Part shown: positions 30,100 to 40,721 of the stretch, piece by piece
Numbering within the stretch: position 1 is the stretch's first letter
Layout of the letters: every line of letters starts with the position of its first letter
Assembly: GCF_002797895.1 (NCBI RefSeq)
Contig: NZ_PGES01000001.1
Location: 3,038,001 to 3,102,000 of the forward strand
DNA: 64,000 nt
Direction of reading: 5' to 3'
DNA from: Janthinobacterium sp. 67
Lineage (GTDB): Bacteria; Pseudomonadota; Gammaproteobacteria; Burkholderiales; Burkholderiaceae_D
Made by a program: the position numbers and the translations under genes
The notes under the pieces: model-generated
Told to the model about the DNA's origin: nothing
The model's input: the letters and a program-made list of their open reading frames with translations, nothing else
The model's database searches: none

Positions 30100-31236
30100 T
30101 TACCTCAAGGCACTACGAATAGTATCCAAACGGTCAATGTAATTCAATCCTATTGGTCGGTAAGCGAATCGGTTTTGCATATGTAGACGCGCCAGGTTAC
30201 CCATGGCACGGCCTTTTGCGGGCGAATCAACCAATTCAGTCATCAACGCCACCGCCTGGTCGTAGTTCGGGTCGGCCCAAACTTGGTCCTCGTGGTGTGG
30301 ATACTCATCTTTTTGTACGGGAATGAGCTTGTAATCCACGCTGAACGATACTTCCGGCAACATGAAGTCCATATTGCCCGAATACGCCGTGGCGATGACG
30401 GGACGACCCAGCACCATCGCTTCGGCAATGCCGAAACCATAGCCTTCCGATCGATGCAACGACAGGAAACAGTCGCAGCAACGCACGAGATTCTTCACCT
30501 CGTTGCTCGACATCACTTGCTGGATCAAGGTGACATTGGCATGCAGGTCAAGGACGTTTTGCTGCAGCGCCGTGAAGGCGGCAGGATTGGTTTCCACGCC
30601 GTTGACCTTGATGACCAGATGCGCCTTCGAATATGGACGCTTGGCGAGCAAGGCGCGGAAGGCACGCAACACTCCCTCAGGGTTCTTGCGCGACGAGTAG
30701 GAGCGCAGATCATAAAAGAAGAGGAACGTATAGTCGGTCTCCGGAATGGAGAAATAGCGGCGTCCAAGATAAGCGCTCAGGGACACTTCACACGACAGCG
30801 GCATGTGGTAAATCGGCTTGCGGCAGACCTTTTTCAGGCCCTCCAGGATAAATTCCGATGGTGCCCATATTTCGTCAAAGCGGTCCAGTTGCGCTGCCCA
30901 CTCCTTGGGATAGCGCGGCAGTTCCCACAAGGGATAAATGATGTTATAGCCGGACCATGGCTCGTGATAGTTCAGCTGCTTCCACACCTGCTCGACCTCG
31001 TTGCCATTGATATGGAACACATTGATCTTCGCGGCGCCATCGCGGAACGACGGCGCCAATTCGGCCTGATCGTCCGCATTGGGCTGTTCCAGCTTGTAGA
31101 TATCGAGTAATTGCGGCGCCTGTCCAACCTTGCGCAACGAACGGAATGTCGCGCGCACGTGTTCGCCCATGCCAATCGGGGCGTAGGGGTGGCCTACCAG
31201 GCAGACGTCGTTGTCGTTTTTCTTATGCATGCTCAT
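30100..31236 (-). CDS. GT4-family glycosyltransferase
   Basis: 378 residues. The N-terminal Rossmann start (VCLVGHPYAPIGMGEHVRAT) is followed by an acceptor half containing IWAPSEFILEGL. The donor half has the GT4 signature with the EX7E motif in LHRSEGYGFGIAEAMVLGRPVIAT. It closely resembles GT4 enzymes in O-antigen clusters that use GDP- or NDP-hexoses. The start lies three bases after the stop of the giant fusion gene, so the two are co-translated. It probably adds mannose or rhamnose to the chain. The donor is inferred only from the sugar pathways present. Confidence 0.85.
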   Translation of the reverse strand: MSMHKKNDNDVCLVGHPYAPIGMGEHVRATFRSLRKVGQAPQLLDIYKLEQPNADDQAELAPSFRDGAAKINVFHINGNEVEQVWKQLNYHEPWSGYNIIYPLWELPRYPKEWAAQLDRFDEIWAPSEFILEGLKKVCRKPIYHMPLSCEVSLSAYLGRRYFSIPETDYTFLFFYDLRSYSSRKNPEGVLRAFRALLAKRPYSKAHLVIKVNGVETNPAAFTALQQNVLDLHANVTLIQQVMSSNEVKNLVRCCDCFLSLHRSEGYGFGIAEAMVLGRPVIATAYSGNMDFMLPEVSFSVDYKLIPVQKDEYPHHEDQVWADPNYDQAVALMTELVDSPAKGRAMGNLARLHMQNRFAYRPIGLNYIDRLDTIRSALR

Positions 31237-31239
31237 TAC

Positions 31240-34200
31240 TTATTTACCATCGTTGTTTTTGCCCAGCAGACGCCCCGCCTCGCGGGCATTGCGCACAGCT
31301 TCCAGATACGTATGTCCGAAGCGGCGGTCCGGCTCCAGATAAGCACCCTCGGCCCATTCGTTCCATGCATTGACGAAGACCAGGCGTTCATCACCAAAGT
31401 GCTGCTTGCGCGTCTCGTCGATCGTTTCCTCCAGCCAGCCCTGGAACGCGCCCGGTGTCGCATGTTCAAAGCAGAAACTGTTGCCTTGACGGCGAGCCGT
31501 ATTGTCCCAGCCCGGCATCACCCCTTTGAAACGGGTATAGGCAGGCGCTTCACGGGTGGCATAACGAACGGCCAGGTCGCGATAATCGGCCACGCTGCCG
31601 GCAAAGTTCGGATTGAGAATCTCTCCGCTCGGCGCCTTTTGCTCCGCCAGCCCTTGCGGTGGGAACTCGACCGCTGCATCGCAGCCAAAGGTCGATGGAT
31701 GCGTATTCGAATGCACCAAGTCGAAGGACTCTACCATCGCGATATAAATCTCGCCGATGCCCTGCTCGCGGCAAATGGTACGCCAGCGCGCCGCCGTTTC
31801 AGCAAAGTTAGGGAACAGCGTTACGCGATAGATCAGCAATAAAGGCCGGCCATCGATCTTGATATAGCGCGCATCCTTGAAGAAACGGATCAGGTCATTA
31901 ATGACCGCCTTGTCATCGTCGACCGTGTGCGACTGCGCCATCAACACTTCATGTTCCTGGCCATCCCAGCGGCGTGTCCAGTTCTCGTTCGCCCAGCACA
32001 GGCAGAAAGGCAGCTTCGGCTCATCGGATAAAAGCAACTGCTCGACCGGACGCTCGAGCAGGCGATGACCATCGAACCAGTAATAGTAGTAGCAGAAGCC
32101 GTGCACGCCATAACGCTGAGCAAGCTCGGCCTGTTGCTGCATGACCTCGATCAGGCGCAAATCGTAATAGCCCAGATCGGCGGGAACGCGCGGCTGGTAA
32201 TGGCCGACGAAATTGGGCTGCGCCTTGCTGACATTGGTCCACTCCGTGAAGCCCTTGCCCCACCATTGATCATTTTCCACAATCGGGTGATATTGCGGCA
32301 AGAAGAAGGCGATCAGACGAGGAATCATGGCGCTATCGAGTGGCGCGGACCATTTCTGCTTCAGCGTCGACAGATTTTTGTTGATGCAGCGCATCTTGAA
32401 GGCATTATCGCCATCGGCCGTCGTTTTCGACAGATGATGAATAATGGTGGCAGCCGGATTGTAGTAAATATCATAGCCGGCATCGCGCACGCTCAGGCAC
32501 ATGTCCGCGTCTTCACAATAGCAGGGCAGGAACTCATCGGAGAAACCGCCGATCTTGCGCGCCAACTCGGTCGGCAGCAGCAGGCAGGCGCCGGACACGT
32601 AGTCGACACGACGCAGGTAAGAGTAGCGCGGCAGTTGCGGATCGTCATTCAGCCCGATCATCGTCGCTGCACCATCGGGCGTAAATGCCACGCCAGCCTC
32701 TTGCAAATGGCCACTTGGATAGACGAAACGTGGGCCTACTGCCCCCACGTTCGGTTTGTTCTTGAAAGTTGCCAGCAAGGTAGCGAGCCAGCCAGCCGTC
32801 ACTTGCACGTCATTATTCAGATACAGTACGTAACGTCCTTTGACATCGCCCAACACGCGATTGCAATTACGCAAGAAACCCAGATTGCTGTCGCTGCGGC
32901 TGTAGCGGATATTCGCCACCAAAGACATCAGCTCCTCGGTCTCGTCCGTCGACGCATCATCGGCCAGAAGCACTTCGAATGTCACATCGTTTTCCACATG
33001 CTGCGCAATCGACGCCAGACATTCCAGGGTCAGTTTGACATTATTAAAAACTGGAATAATGATCGAGACATCCGGCATCGATACCACGGCAGGCAATGCG
33101 AGGGACTTGGCGGTGCGGCGCAAATCGGCATGCTTGATGTCGATCATGTCGAATGGTGTCGGAGCAACATTTCCAAGACGGTTAGCCTTGACTTGCGCAA
33201 TATTGGCCTTCACGGCAGCATAGTCCTGCCATTCCCATACGCCGTCGGCAACCGGCAGCGCAGGGTTGCTTACGGCGCTTTTCTGATCGCCGTGCTGCAC
33301 TGGCGCCGCTGGCTGTGCAGGTACGGCCGGCGCGGCCCAGTTGCGCTGGATCTGCTGGAACTCCAGCCAGCGCTGATAGGCCTCCGAACGCTTCAAGGCA
33401 AAGCCGAAGTGACGGAAAACGCCGTTCTTCAAGCGCTGCTTGTTCATTGGCGTCAAAGGCAATGCACGATACGATGCAACGGCCATGCCGAACAATGCCC
33501 GGCGCGCTTTGCGCGGAGCTGCCGAGACCTTGCGCAGGGGCGCAGTGATACGCCAGCTACGCGAAGCATGGGTTTGCTCAATTTGTTGCTGCAGCGACAA
33601 ATTAACGTTGCGTAAGTGATCGTAGTCAGACTTCAGGGAATGATGGTGCGACGCGATCGCATCATGCTCTCCAGACAGGGTAGCGACGCGGTGATCGGCG
33701 CTGCCGACGGCCAGTTCCAGCTCCTGGATATGGCACTGATGACAGAATACCTGATGCTTCAACGCATCGACGGCCTGCTCGAGCTCCAGCATGCGGTGCT
33801 GCTGTGCCAGTTGCTCCTGCGTGGTCACGGTATGGTGATGCGCCGCGGCCTCTGCCAGCTCGGCCTCGACCATGGACGCGCGTTCGCGCTGTATGGCAGC
33901 TAATTCGGCCTCGTGATACCGCAATTCCTCGCGCAGCGTCGCCAGGATATTTTCGCGTTCATGTAAAGTTTCACTCAAAGTCGTTGCATCCATTTGCAAT
34001 TGCGCATTCTTCTTTTCAAATTCTTCGACCAACATTTGCCGCTCGACCAGTATCCCGTCACGTTCCTGCAATTCGTGGCCAAGCTCCATTACCCGCTGGA
34101 TGTGCACGTCCAACTGGTGCTCCCTGCTTCGAAGCTGATTATCATGCTCGCTCATGAGCTGCTGCAATTCCGCCAGATGACGATCGCGCTGTTCCACTTT

Positions 34201-35139
34201 CTGATGCAAGGCACCGATCTCGCCCTCGCGGTCTTTCGCCAGGAACGCGGCGGCATGCTCACGCTGGGACAGGCGGTCAGCCAGGCGCAGGGCAACCAGC
34301 ATACGATCAAACTCCTGACCCCAGCGAACAATCTCCGCCTCCACCTCTGGCTCGCCGAACGCTCGCTTGCCCATGGCCAAGTCCCTGAGCATGGAATAAA
34401 TTTCATACACCAATGGCGGGCAACGACCATCAAGCAACAGGTCTTCCGGCGCATAAACGGTATGGCGCAGTTCCTGATCGAGGAACTCATTGAGGTAGTC
34501 TTCAAGCGCCCCGGCATCCATCTGCAAATTGAAGGAACTTGCCAGGCGCATCAGCTCCGTATCAGGAGACTGCATGACCTGGTCATAGTCGATCACGACC
34601 CTCGGTTTGCCTGCGCTGTATGTCAAGCTTGGAATGACATGACCCAGCCATAGCAGATAGCTCTGTTCGAGTTCCATGGCGTCGCGCTTGGCGAGTGACT
34701 GCGCGACACTCAGGGGGTGCCGCAACGCAATAATATAGGAGACATCGATACCGCAATAGGCAAAAACCTCGCGCCAGAATGGCAGCAATTTGGCAATGCG
34801 CGGGTCTTTAAAACCAAATAATGGCGCATCGGCCAGCTTGCTGCGCAAGAGTTCAACGGCACGCAAAAAATAACCCTGCTTTTTCAAGGTATCGACATCG
34901 GCGGCATTAATGGCTGCCAGGCTACTCCAGGCCCCGCCCAATTCCGCGAGCACTTCATTGTCAAAGGTATTGAGGTCGATATCTTCCCAAAATCCCTTGG
35001 CGTTATTCCCTTCGATCGCGGGAATTAATCGTGTTCCTAGGTCGATACCCATAACGCGCAAGCCACGAGTGATCGTGCTCGTACCGCTACGATGCATACC
35101 CAGGACAATAAACAGCCTGTTTTTTTTAACTTCTACCAT
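31240..35139 (-). CDS. Sulfotransferase - coiled coil - GT2 - GT99 (WbsX-like) fusion
   Basis: 1299 residues with four parts. (1) About 1-280: sulfotransferase with the 5'-phosphosulfate loop FIVLGMHRSGTSTITRG (8-24) and a 3'-phosphate-type motif IALRHPLSVAQSLAKRD (near 134). (2) About 280-530: long coiled coil rich in Glu, Gln and Leu heptads. (3) About 686-925: GT2 with DVSIIIPVFNN, LLADDASTDET and LYLNNDVQVTAGW, ending in a metal-binding CEDADMCLS. (4) About 937-1295: WbsX/GT99-like domain, RLIAFFLPQYHPI, WGKGFTEWTNVSKAQPNF and YYYYWFDG. It predicts PAPS-dependent sulfation combined with two glycosyl transfers, held on one cytoplasmic scaffold. Wzt lies 24 bases upstream. Each domain call is by motif only. 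Confidence 0.85.
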   Translation of the reverse strand: MVEVKKNRLFIVLGMHRSGTSTITRGLRVMGIDLGTRLIPAIEGNNAKGFWEDIDLNTFDNEVLAELGGAWSSLAAINAADVDTLKKQGYFLRAVELLRSKLADAPLFGFKDPRIAKLLPFWREVFAYCGIDVSYIIALRHPLSVAQSLAKRDAMELEQSYLLWLGHVIPSLTYSAGKPRVVIDYDQVMQSPDTELMRLASSFNLQMDAGALEDYLNEFLDQELRHTVYAPEDLLLDGRCPPLVYEIYSMLRDLAMGKRAFGEPEVEAEIVRWGQEFDRMLVALRLADRLSQREHAAAFLAKDREGEIGALHQKVEQRDRHLAELQQLMSEHDNQLRSREHQLDVHIQRVMELGHELQERDGILVERQMLVEEFEKKNAQLQMDATTLSETLHERENILATLREELRYHEAELAAIQRERASMVEAELAEAAAHHHTVTTQEQLAQQHRMLELEQAVDALKHQVFCHQCHIQELELAVGSADHRVATLSGEHDAIASHHHSLKSDYDHLRNVNLSLQQQIEQTHASRSWRITAPLRKVSAAPRKARRALFGMAVASYRALPLTPMNKQRLKNGVFRHFGFALKRSEAYQRWLEFQQIQRNWAAPAVPAQPAAPVQHGDQKSAVSNPALPVADGVWEWQDYAAVKANIAQVKANRLGNVAPTPFDMIDIKHADLRRTAKSLALPAVVSMPDVSIIIPVFNNVKLTLECLASIAQHVENDVTFEVLLADDASTDETEELMSLVANIRYSRSDSNLGFLRNCNRVLGDVKGRYVLYLNNDVQVTAGWLATLLATFKNKPNVGAVGPRFVYPSGHLQEAGVAFTPDGAATMIGLNDDPQLPRYSYLRRVDYVSGACLLLPTELARKIGGFSDEFLPCYCEDADMCLSVRDAGYDIYYNPAATIIHHLSKTTADGDNAFKMRCINKNLSTLKQKWSAPLDSAMIPRLIAFFLPQYHPIVENDQWWGKGFTEWTNVSKAQPNFVGHYQPRVPADLGYYDLRLIEVMQQQAELAQRYGVHGFCYYYYWFDGHRLLERPVEQLLLSDEPKLPFCLCWANENWTRRWDGQEHEVLMAQSHTVDDDKAVINDLIRFFKDARYIKIDGRPLLLIYRVTLFPNFAETAARWRTICREQGIGEIYIAMVESFDLVHSNTHPSTFGCDAAVEFPPQGLAEQKAPSGEILNPNFAGSVADYRDLAVRYATREAPAYTRFKGVMPGWDNTARRQGNSFCFEHATPGAFQGWLEETIDETRKQHFGDERLVFVNAWNEWAEGAYLEPDRRFGHTYLEAVRNAREAGRLLGKNNDGK

Positions 35140-35163
35140 TTCTGCTTTCTTTATACTGTTTAT

Positions 35164-36513
35164 TTATTGCAGTTCTATTTCTGGATAGCAACCAAAATCC
35201 ACAATTCCCGTAGCCAGATCAGCAGCATTTGATTGCACCCGGAACATGGCAATATCAATCAAGCGATGCAAATAGGTATCGTCCCCACCCAGCTCTCCCG
35301 TGACACCGGCATTGAGGAAATAGACGCCAGGATTCAGAGAGCAAGTAAATCGGAATTCCACTTTATACACGGCGCCTGCTGCCACCTTCGCCAGCGCGCC
35401 ATCGAAAGAGCGGGCGGATGCGGCACCACCGAGTTCGATTCCATTCAAGGTTTTGATCAGCATGCCAAAACGCATGTTGCGAATCTCTTCCTCGACGCGG
35501 ACAAAATAGACATAACGATATGTCCTGCCACGGATCAGGTTATTCACCTGCTTGTCGCCAAGCGTCCTGATCTCCACCTTTTCAATATAGGCGCCGCGCG
35601 ATTCATATTCGATCGTGCTGGTCGGCTTCAGTCCACTATCAAAGCTTTCCTGTTCTTCCGCCTGCTGCTCCAGCACCATGGCATGTTCATTGGGCGCAGC
35701 ATCCGTAGCCGAATTGGAACGGACTTCCTCTGCCCGCCGGATTTGTTCGCGGATGAGGTCTTGCTTGTCGGCCGGCGCATATAATAACTTCTGGTAACGC
35801 CCGACGATCTGCTTGGGCGCCCCTTCCAGTAACTTGTCACCCGCATCCATCAGGATAGCGGTATCGCACAGGTCAACGATCGTGCTGCCCGAATGGGACA
35901 CAAAGAGAATTGTCGCCCCCTTTGCGCGGATCGCTTCGATACGCGCAAAACACTTGCGCTGAAACAGCTCGTCGCCAACGGACAGCGCTTCGTCGACGAT
36001 CAGGATTTCAGGGTCGACGTTGATGGCCACGGCAAAGGCCAGGCGCACCATCATGCCGCTGGAATAAGTCTTGACTGGCTGTGAAATGAAGTCACCGATA
36101 TCGGCAAACGCCACGATTTCATCAAATCTGGCATCAATCTCGGCCTCAGTCAATCCAAGCACGGTAGCGTTCAGGTAAACGTTTTCCTTGCCTGTGAACT
36201 CGGGGTTAAAACCGGATCCCAGTTCCAGCAATGCCGCGATGCGGCCTCGCGTGGTCACGCTGCCGCCCGTCGGATTGAGGGTGCCGCATATGATCTGTAG
36301 CAAGGTCGACTTGCCACTGCCGTTGCGGCCCACAATACCCACGGTCTCGCCGCGCCGAATATCAAACGAGACGTCTTTCAAGGCCCAGAATTCGCGATAA
36401 TACTTCTTGCGGCTGCGCATGAACATTTGCATCAGGCGGTCGCGCGGCTTGTCGTAAATCTGGAAACACTTGCTCAGATTCTTGACTGAAATTGCAATAT
36501 CATCACAAGACAT
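35164..36513 (-). CDS. wzt: O-antigen ABC exporter ATP-binding protein with C-terminal glycan-binding domain
   Basis: 449 residues from ATG at 36513, overlapping the permease stop by 11 bases. The ABC domain (about 1-250) has Walker A VGRNGSGKSTLLQI, signature YSSGMMVRLAFA, Walker B ILIVDEAL and the H-loop FVSHSG. After a charged linker there is a C-terminal domain (about 300-449), ending in a beta sandwich-like sequence (VYKVEFRFTCSLNPGVYFLNAGV). Such domains recognise the terminal modification of the finished O-polysaccharide chain. With Wzm it exports undecaprenyl-linked polymer across the inner membrane. It is consistent with recognition of a sulfated or acylated end. Confidence 0.93.
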   Translation of the reverse strand: MSCDDIAISVKNLSKCFQIYDKPRDRLMQMFMRSRKKYYREFWALKDVSFDIRRGETVGIVGRNGSGKSTLLQIICGTLNPTGGSVTTRGRIAALLELGSGFNPEFTGKENVYLNATVLGLTEAEIDARFDEIVAFADIGDFISQPVKTYSSGMMVRLAFAVAINVDPEILIVDEALSVGDELFQRKCFARIEAIRAKGATILFVSHSGSTIVDLCDTAILMDAGDKLLEGAPKQIVGRYQKLLYAPADKQDLIREQIRRAEEVRSNSATDAAPNEHAMVLEQQAEEQESFDSGLKPTSTIEYESRGAYIEKVEIRTLGDKQVNNLIRGRTYRYVYFVRVEEEIRNMRFGMLIKTLNGIELGGAASARSFDGALAKVAAGAVYKVEFRFTCSLNPGVYFLNAGVTGELGGDDTYLHRLIDIAMFRVQSNAADLATGIVDFGCYPEIELQ

Positions 36514-37321
36514 CGGCAAATCCTTTCCGTGTCTTTTGGAACCATGCAAAACCCAGCATGGCGATTATCGCGGAAGCGGCCAGGTACATCATCAAGAATC
36601 CCATGTCCGGCAAACGCCCCCAGAACAGCACTTCGCGTACCTGCTCTATCACCGGTGTCATCGGATTCAGTTGCAACAAGGGACGGTATTGCTCGGGCAA
36701 GCTGCTGGTGCTGTAAAAGATAGGCGAAAGGAACATCAGCACGGTCGTGACAATGCCGATTACCTGAGAAACATCACGCAAATACACACCCAACGATGCA
36801 AGCGCCCAGCTCAACCCCAGCACAAACAAAATCAGCGGCAGTATCACCAACGGCAATAACAATACCGTGGCATGCGGCATGCCGAAAAGGAGCAGATAGG
36901 CCACCATCCATACTATCAGGCTGATAATGGTATGAAACAGTGCCGAACCCAACGCGACTAAAGGCAGCACTTCCAAAGGAAACACCACCTTCTTGACATA
37001 GTTGACATTATTCAAAATCAAACCCGGGGCACGGTTGATGCATTCCGCGAAAAGATTAAAAACGATCAGTCCGGAAAAAAGCACCAGGGCAAATTCGGTT
37101 TTTGAATCGCTGCCCCCGGCCCAGCGCGACTTGAACACGACGCTGAAGACAAACGTATATACGGCCAGCATCAGAATCGGATTAAAGAAAGACCACAGGA
37201 TGCCCATCATGGAACCACGGTAGCGTCCGACCACTTCTCTGCGCACCAGTGCCGAAATCAACGCACGGTTTTTCCATGCGCTTCCCACCAGATGGATGGG
37301 CGACGTCGAGAAATTCTGCAT
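36503..37321 (-). CDS. wzm: O-antigen ABC exporter permease
   Basis: 272 residues with six predicted membrane helices of the ABC-2 family. The N-terminal amphipathic helix region reads LISALVRREVVGRYRGSMMGILW, followed by FSVVFKSRWAGG, and the C-terminal half has LFGMPHATVLLLPLVILPLIL and LSWALASLGVYLRDVSQV. The start overlaps the rfbC stop by one base (TGATG) and its end overlaps wzt. It forms the channel through which Wzt drives export of the lipid-linked O-polysaccharide. Confidence 0.92.
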   Translation of the reverse strand: MQNFSTSPIHLVGSAWKNRALISALVRREVVGRYRGSMMGILWSFFNPILMLAVYTFVFSVVFKSRWAGGSDSKTEFALVLFSGLIVFNLFAECINRAPGLILNNVNYVKKVVFPLEVLPLVALGSALFHTIISLIVWMVAYLLLFGMPHATVLLLPLVILPLILFVLGLSWALASLGVYLRDVSQVIGIVTTVLMFLSPIFYSTSSLPEQYRPLLQLNPMTPVIEQVREVLFWGRLPDMGFLMMYLAASAIIAMLGFAWFQKTRKGFADVL

Positions 37322-37869
37322 CAGGCAAAAACCTGCGCCTGGGTGAACAAGCTGCCTTGCGCATCCTTGGCAGACAGCGATGGCACGGCATCGCCGATTG
37401 TCCAGTCGATCTGCAGCGTCGGATCATTCCACGCGATACAACGCTCATGCGCGGGCGCCCAGTAATCGGTTGTCTTGTACAGAAATTCTGCCGTATCGCT
37501 CAACACTACAAAACCATGGCCGAAGCCTTCTGGCACCCACAACTGCCTTTTATTTTCGGCACTCAACACTTCCCCCACCCATTTACCAAAGGTAGGCGAG
37601 CTTTGACGCAGATCGACAGCGACGTCGAATACGGAGCCACTGACCACCCGTACCAGCTTGCCTTGCGGCTGCTGGATCTGGTAATGGAGGCCACGCAAGA
37701 CATGCTTGACCGAACGGCTGTGGTTATCCTGCACAAACGTGACAGGACGCCCTACCGCAGCATCAAACTGGGCTTGATTGAAGCTTTCAAAAAAAAATCC
37801 CCTGTCGTCGCCAAAGACCTTGGGTTCGAACAGGACAACCTCGGGGATTGCTAAGTGCGTGGCGTTCAT
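37321..37869 (-). CDS. rfbC: dTDP-4-dehydrorhamnose 3,5-epimerase
   Basis: 182 residues, full length. The cupin fold carries VVLFEPKVFGDDRGFFFESFNQ, the catalytic His in LRGLHYQIQQPQGKLVRV and the Tyr/Asp region in FLYKTTDYW, matching RmlC. It epimerises C3 and C5 of dTDP-4-keto-6-deoxyglucose. Start and stop overlap rfbA and wzm by one base each, so it is part of a compact rfbBDAC-wzm-wzt operon. Confidence 0.95.
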   Translation of the reverse strand: MNATHLAIPEVVLFEPKVFGDDRGFFFESFNQAQFDAAVGRPVTFVQDNHSRSVKHVLRGLHYQIQQPQGKLVRVVSGSVFDVAVDLRQSSPTFGKWVGEVLSAENKRQLWVPEGFGHGFVVLSDTAEFLYKTTDYWAPAHERCIAWNDPTLQIDWTIGDAVPSLSAKDAQGSLFTQAQVFA

Positions 37870-38753
37870 TAGTAAACCGTTTCTTTCAATATGCGCTGCA
37901 GGTACTTGCCATAATTATTTTTTGCCAGCGGCTGGGCCAATTTCTCCAACTGCTCACCATCAATCCATTGGCGCCGGAATGCAATTTCTTCCGGGCAGGC
38001 AACCTTCAGGCCCTGACGGTGCTCGATGGTTTGAATGAAGTTGCTCGCTTCGATCAGGCTCTCATGCGTGCCCGTGTCAAGCCAGGCATAGCCACGGCCC
38101 ATGATCTCGACATCGAGTTCACCACGCTCCAGATAGATGCGATTGACGTCGGTAATTTCCAACTCGCCGCGCGGTGATGGCTTCAGGCTGGTGGCGATGT
38201 CAATGACTTGCGCATCATAGAAATACAGGCCCGTCACCGCATAATTGCTTTTTGGCACAAGCGGTTTTTCCTCCAGACTGGTTGCCCGCCCTGCAGCATC
38301 AAAATCAACGACGCCGTAGCGCTCGGGATCCTGGACATGGTAGGCAAACACCGTCGCGCCGGAAGTGCGCGCAGAAGCATGTTCGAGCTGGCCCTGCAAA
38401 TCATGTCCATAAAAAATGTTATCACCCAAGACCAACGCGCTGGGCGATCCACCAAGGAACTCCTTGCCGATGATGAAAGCCTGTGCCAGGCCGTCAGGGC
38501 TGGCCTGCACGGCATAACTGAGGTTGAGACCCCAGCTACTGCCATCACCCAGCAATTGCTGAAAACGCGGCGTATCCTGCGGCGTCGAGATGATCAGAAT
38601 TTCCCTTATCCCGGCGAGCATCAAGGTGCTCAAGGGATAGTAAATCATCGGCTTGTCATAGATAGGCAGAAGTTGCTTTGAAACAACCTGCGTGACTGGA
38701 TAAAGGCGGGTGCCTGATCCGCCTGCCAGAATAATACCCTTACGTTGACTCAT
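37869..38753 (-). CDS. rfbA: Glucose-1-phosphate thymidylyltransferase
   Basis: 294 residues, the family length. The nucleotidyltransferase signature [37 protein letters not shown] is at the N-terminus, with [13 protein letters not shown] giving the metal-binding aspartate and [19 protein letters not shown] in the middle. It forms dTDP-glucose from dTTP and glucose-1-phosphate, the first step to dTDP-L-rhamnose. The stop overlaps the rfbC start (TAATG). Confidence 0.96.
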   Translation of the reverse strand: MSQRKGIILAGGSGTRLYPVTQVVSKQLLPIYDKPMIYYPLSTLMLAGIREILIISTPQDTPRFQQLLGDGSSWGLNLSYAVQASPDGLAQAFIIGKEFLGGSPSALVLGDNIFYGHDLQGQLEHASARTSGATVFAYHVQDPERYGVVDFDAAGRATSLEEKPLVPKSNYAVTGLYFYDAQVIDIATSLKPSPRGELEITDVNRIYLERGELDVEIMGRGYAWLDTGTHESLIEASNFIQTIEHRQGLKVACPEEIAFRRQWIDGEQLEKLAQPLAKNNYGKYLQRILKETVY

Positions 38754-38755
38754 GA

Positions 38756-39652
38756 TTATTTCTCGAAAAGTTCAGTTAGCATACGAGTAACGCCATCTTC
38801 CCACTGCGGCATCGTCAAGCCAAATGCGGCTTGCAGCTTGTCTATCGCGAGGCGCGAATTCTTGGGGCGCGGCGCTGGCGTGGGAAATGCGTCGCTGGCG
38901 ACAGCCGAGATGGCATCCTGTGCTACCTTGATGGCAACCCCGTTGCGCCGGGCGAACGAGATGACAAAATCGGCATAGCCGTGCCAGGAGGTGCTGCCGG
39001 ATGCCACCAAGTGATACAAGCCACCCAACGCGGGCTGCGTTTGCGCGGCACGAATCGCATGGCTGGTGACATCGGCAATCAAATCGGCGCCGGTCGGCGC
39101 ACCAAGCTGATCGTTGACCACAGCCAGCGCATCGCGCTCGGCAGCGAGACGCAGCATGGTCTTGGCAAAATTGCCGCCGCGGGCAGCATACACCCAGCTG
39201 GTTCGAAAAATCAGGTGCCGGCAGCCGGACGCCTGAATCTCGCGCTCACCGGCCAGCTTCGTCTTGCCATAAACACTCAGTGGATGTACCGCATCCGACT
39301 CGCACCAGGGCTGGATACCACTGCCGTCAAAGACATAATCAGTAGAATAATGAACCAATAAGGCATTGGTACGTGCGGCTTCACGGGCCAGCACACCTGG
39401 CGCTGCCGCATTGATTGCATGACAAGCACCCTGATCGCTCTCGGCCTTGTCGACAGCCGTATACGCTGCGGCATTGACGATCACATCGGCTTGCACCGCG
39501 CGCACCGTGGCGGCAAGGCCCTCCAGATCCAGGAAGTTACCGCACATATTGGTACTTCCAGTGCCCAGAGCAACAACTTCACCGAGCGGTGCGAGACTGC
39601 GCTGCAACTCCCAACCTACCTGGCCGCCTTTGCCAAACAACAGAATTTTCAT
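38756..39652 (-). CDS. rfbD: dTDP-4-dehydrorhamnose reductase
   Basis: 298 residues from ATG at 39652, overlapping the rfbB stop by four bases (ATGA). It is an extended SDR with the cofactor motif [39 protein letters not shown] and YGKTKLAGE. It reduces dTDP-4-keto-L-rhamnose to dTDP-L-rhamnose. An upstream extension of 11 residues inside rfbB is not supported. Confidence 0.95.
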   Translation of the reverse strand: MKILLFGKGGQVGWELQRSLAPLGEVVALGTGSTNMCGNFLDLEGLAATVRAVQADVIVNAAAYTAVDKAESDQGACHAINAAAPGVLAREAARTNALLVHYSTDYVFDGSGIQPWCESDAVHPLSVYGKTKLAGEREIQASGCRHLIFRTSWVYAARGGNFAKTMLRLAAERDALAVVNDQLGAPTGADLIADVTSHAIRAAQTQPALGGLYHLVASGSTSWHGYADFVISFARRNGVAIKVAQDAISAVASDAFPTPAPRPKNSRLAIDKLQAAFGLTMPQWEDGVTRMLTELFEK

Positions 39653-40719
39653 GCTTGACGCCCGGAGTAGTTCTTGTCGAGCCAATCGCGATAGTTTCCG
39701 GACTGCACGTTAGCAACCCATGCCTGATTTTCCAGATACCACTGGACAGTCTTGCGGATGCCCGTATCAAACGTCTCGGCCGGCTTCCAGTTCAATTCAC
39801 GTTCGAGCTTGCCAGCATCGATGGCATAGCGGCGGTCGTGGCCCGGACGGTCCGTGACATAACTGATCTGTTCGCGATAGCTGCTGCCGTCGGCACGCGG
39901 ACGCAACTCGTCGAGCAAAGCGCAAACGGTGTGCACAATCTCCAGGTTCGGCTTTTCATTCCAGCCGCCGACGTTATAGACTTCGCCGCTCACGCCTGCC
40001 GCAAGTACGCGGCGAATGGCGCTGCAATGGTCCTTGACGTACAGCCAATCGCGTATCTGCTGGCCATCACCATAGATAGGCAACGGCTTTCCGGCCAGCG
40101 CATTGACGATCATTAACGGGATCAGTTTCTCGGGGAAGTGATACGGACCATAGTTATTCGAACAATTCGTCGTCAGGACCGGCAGGCCATACGTATGATG
40201 GTAGGCGCGCACCAAGTGATCACTGGCCGCCTTGCTGGCAGAGTATGGGCTGTTTGGTTCGTAACGATGCGTTTCCGTGAATGCTGGCGCGTCGTTGGAC
40301 AAGGAACCGTAGACTTCATCGGTCGACACATGCAAGAAACGGAAAGCCGCCTGCAATTCGGCAGACAAACCTTTCCAATAGGAACGAGTTGCCTCAAGCA
40401 AATTAAATGTGCCGACAATATTGGTCTGTACAAATTCACCAGGACCAAGAATCGAACGATCCACATGGCTTTCCGCCGCAAAATTCAAGATCGCGCGGGG
40501 CTGGTGTTCGTTTAGCAAACGCGTCAGGAGTTCACCATCCGCAATATCACCTTGCACAAATACATGGTTTTTGTTATCTAGCACAGAGGCAAGATTCTCC
40601 ATATTACCGGCATAACTCAGTTTATCAAGATTAATAACCATCTCATCGGATTGAGCCAGCCAATCCAATACAAAGTTACTACCAATAAAACCTGCTCCGC
40701 CTGTTACGAGTATGCTCAT
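39649..40719 (-). CDS. rfbB: dTDP-glucose 4,6-dehydratase
   Basis: 356 residues. NAD motif [32 protein letters not shown], catalytic STDEVYGSL region, [15 protein letters not shown] and the active-site loop [18 protein letters not shown]. It converts dTDP-glucose to dTDP-4-keto-6-deoxyglucose. Two bases separate it from the upstream GT2 gene. Confidence 0.97.
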   Translation of the reverse strand: MSILVTGGAGFIGSNFVLDWLAQSDEMVINLDKLSYAGNMENLASVLDNKNHVFVQGDIADGELLTRLLNEHQPRAILNFAAESHVDRSILGPGEFVQTNIVGTFNLLEATRSYWKGLSAELQAAFRFLHVSTDEVYGSLSNDAPAFTETHRYEPNSPYSASKAASDHLVRAYHHTYGLPVLTTNCSNNYGPYHFPEKLIPLMIVNALAGKPLPIYGDGQQIRDWLYVKDHCSAIRRVLAAGVSGEVYNVGGWNEKPNLEIVHTVCALLDELRPRADGSSYREQISYVTDRPGHDRRYAIDAGKLERELNWKPAETFDTGIRKTVQWYLENQAWVANVQSGNYRDWLDKNYSGRQA

Positions 40720-40721
40720 TT

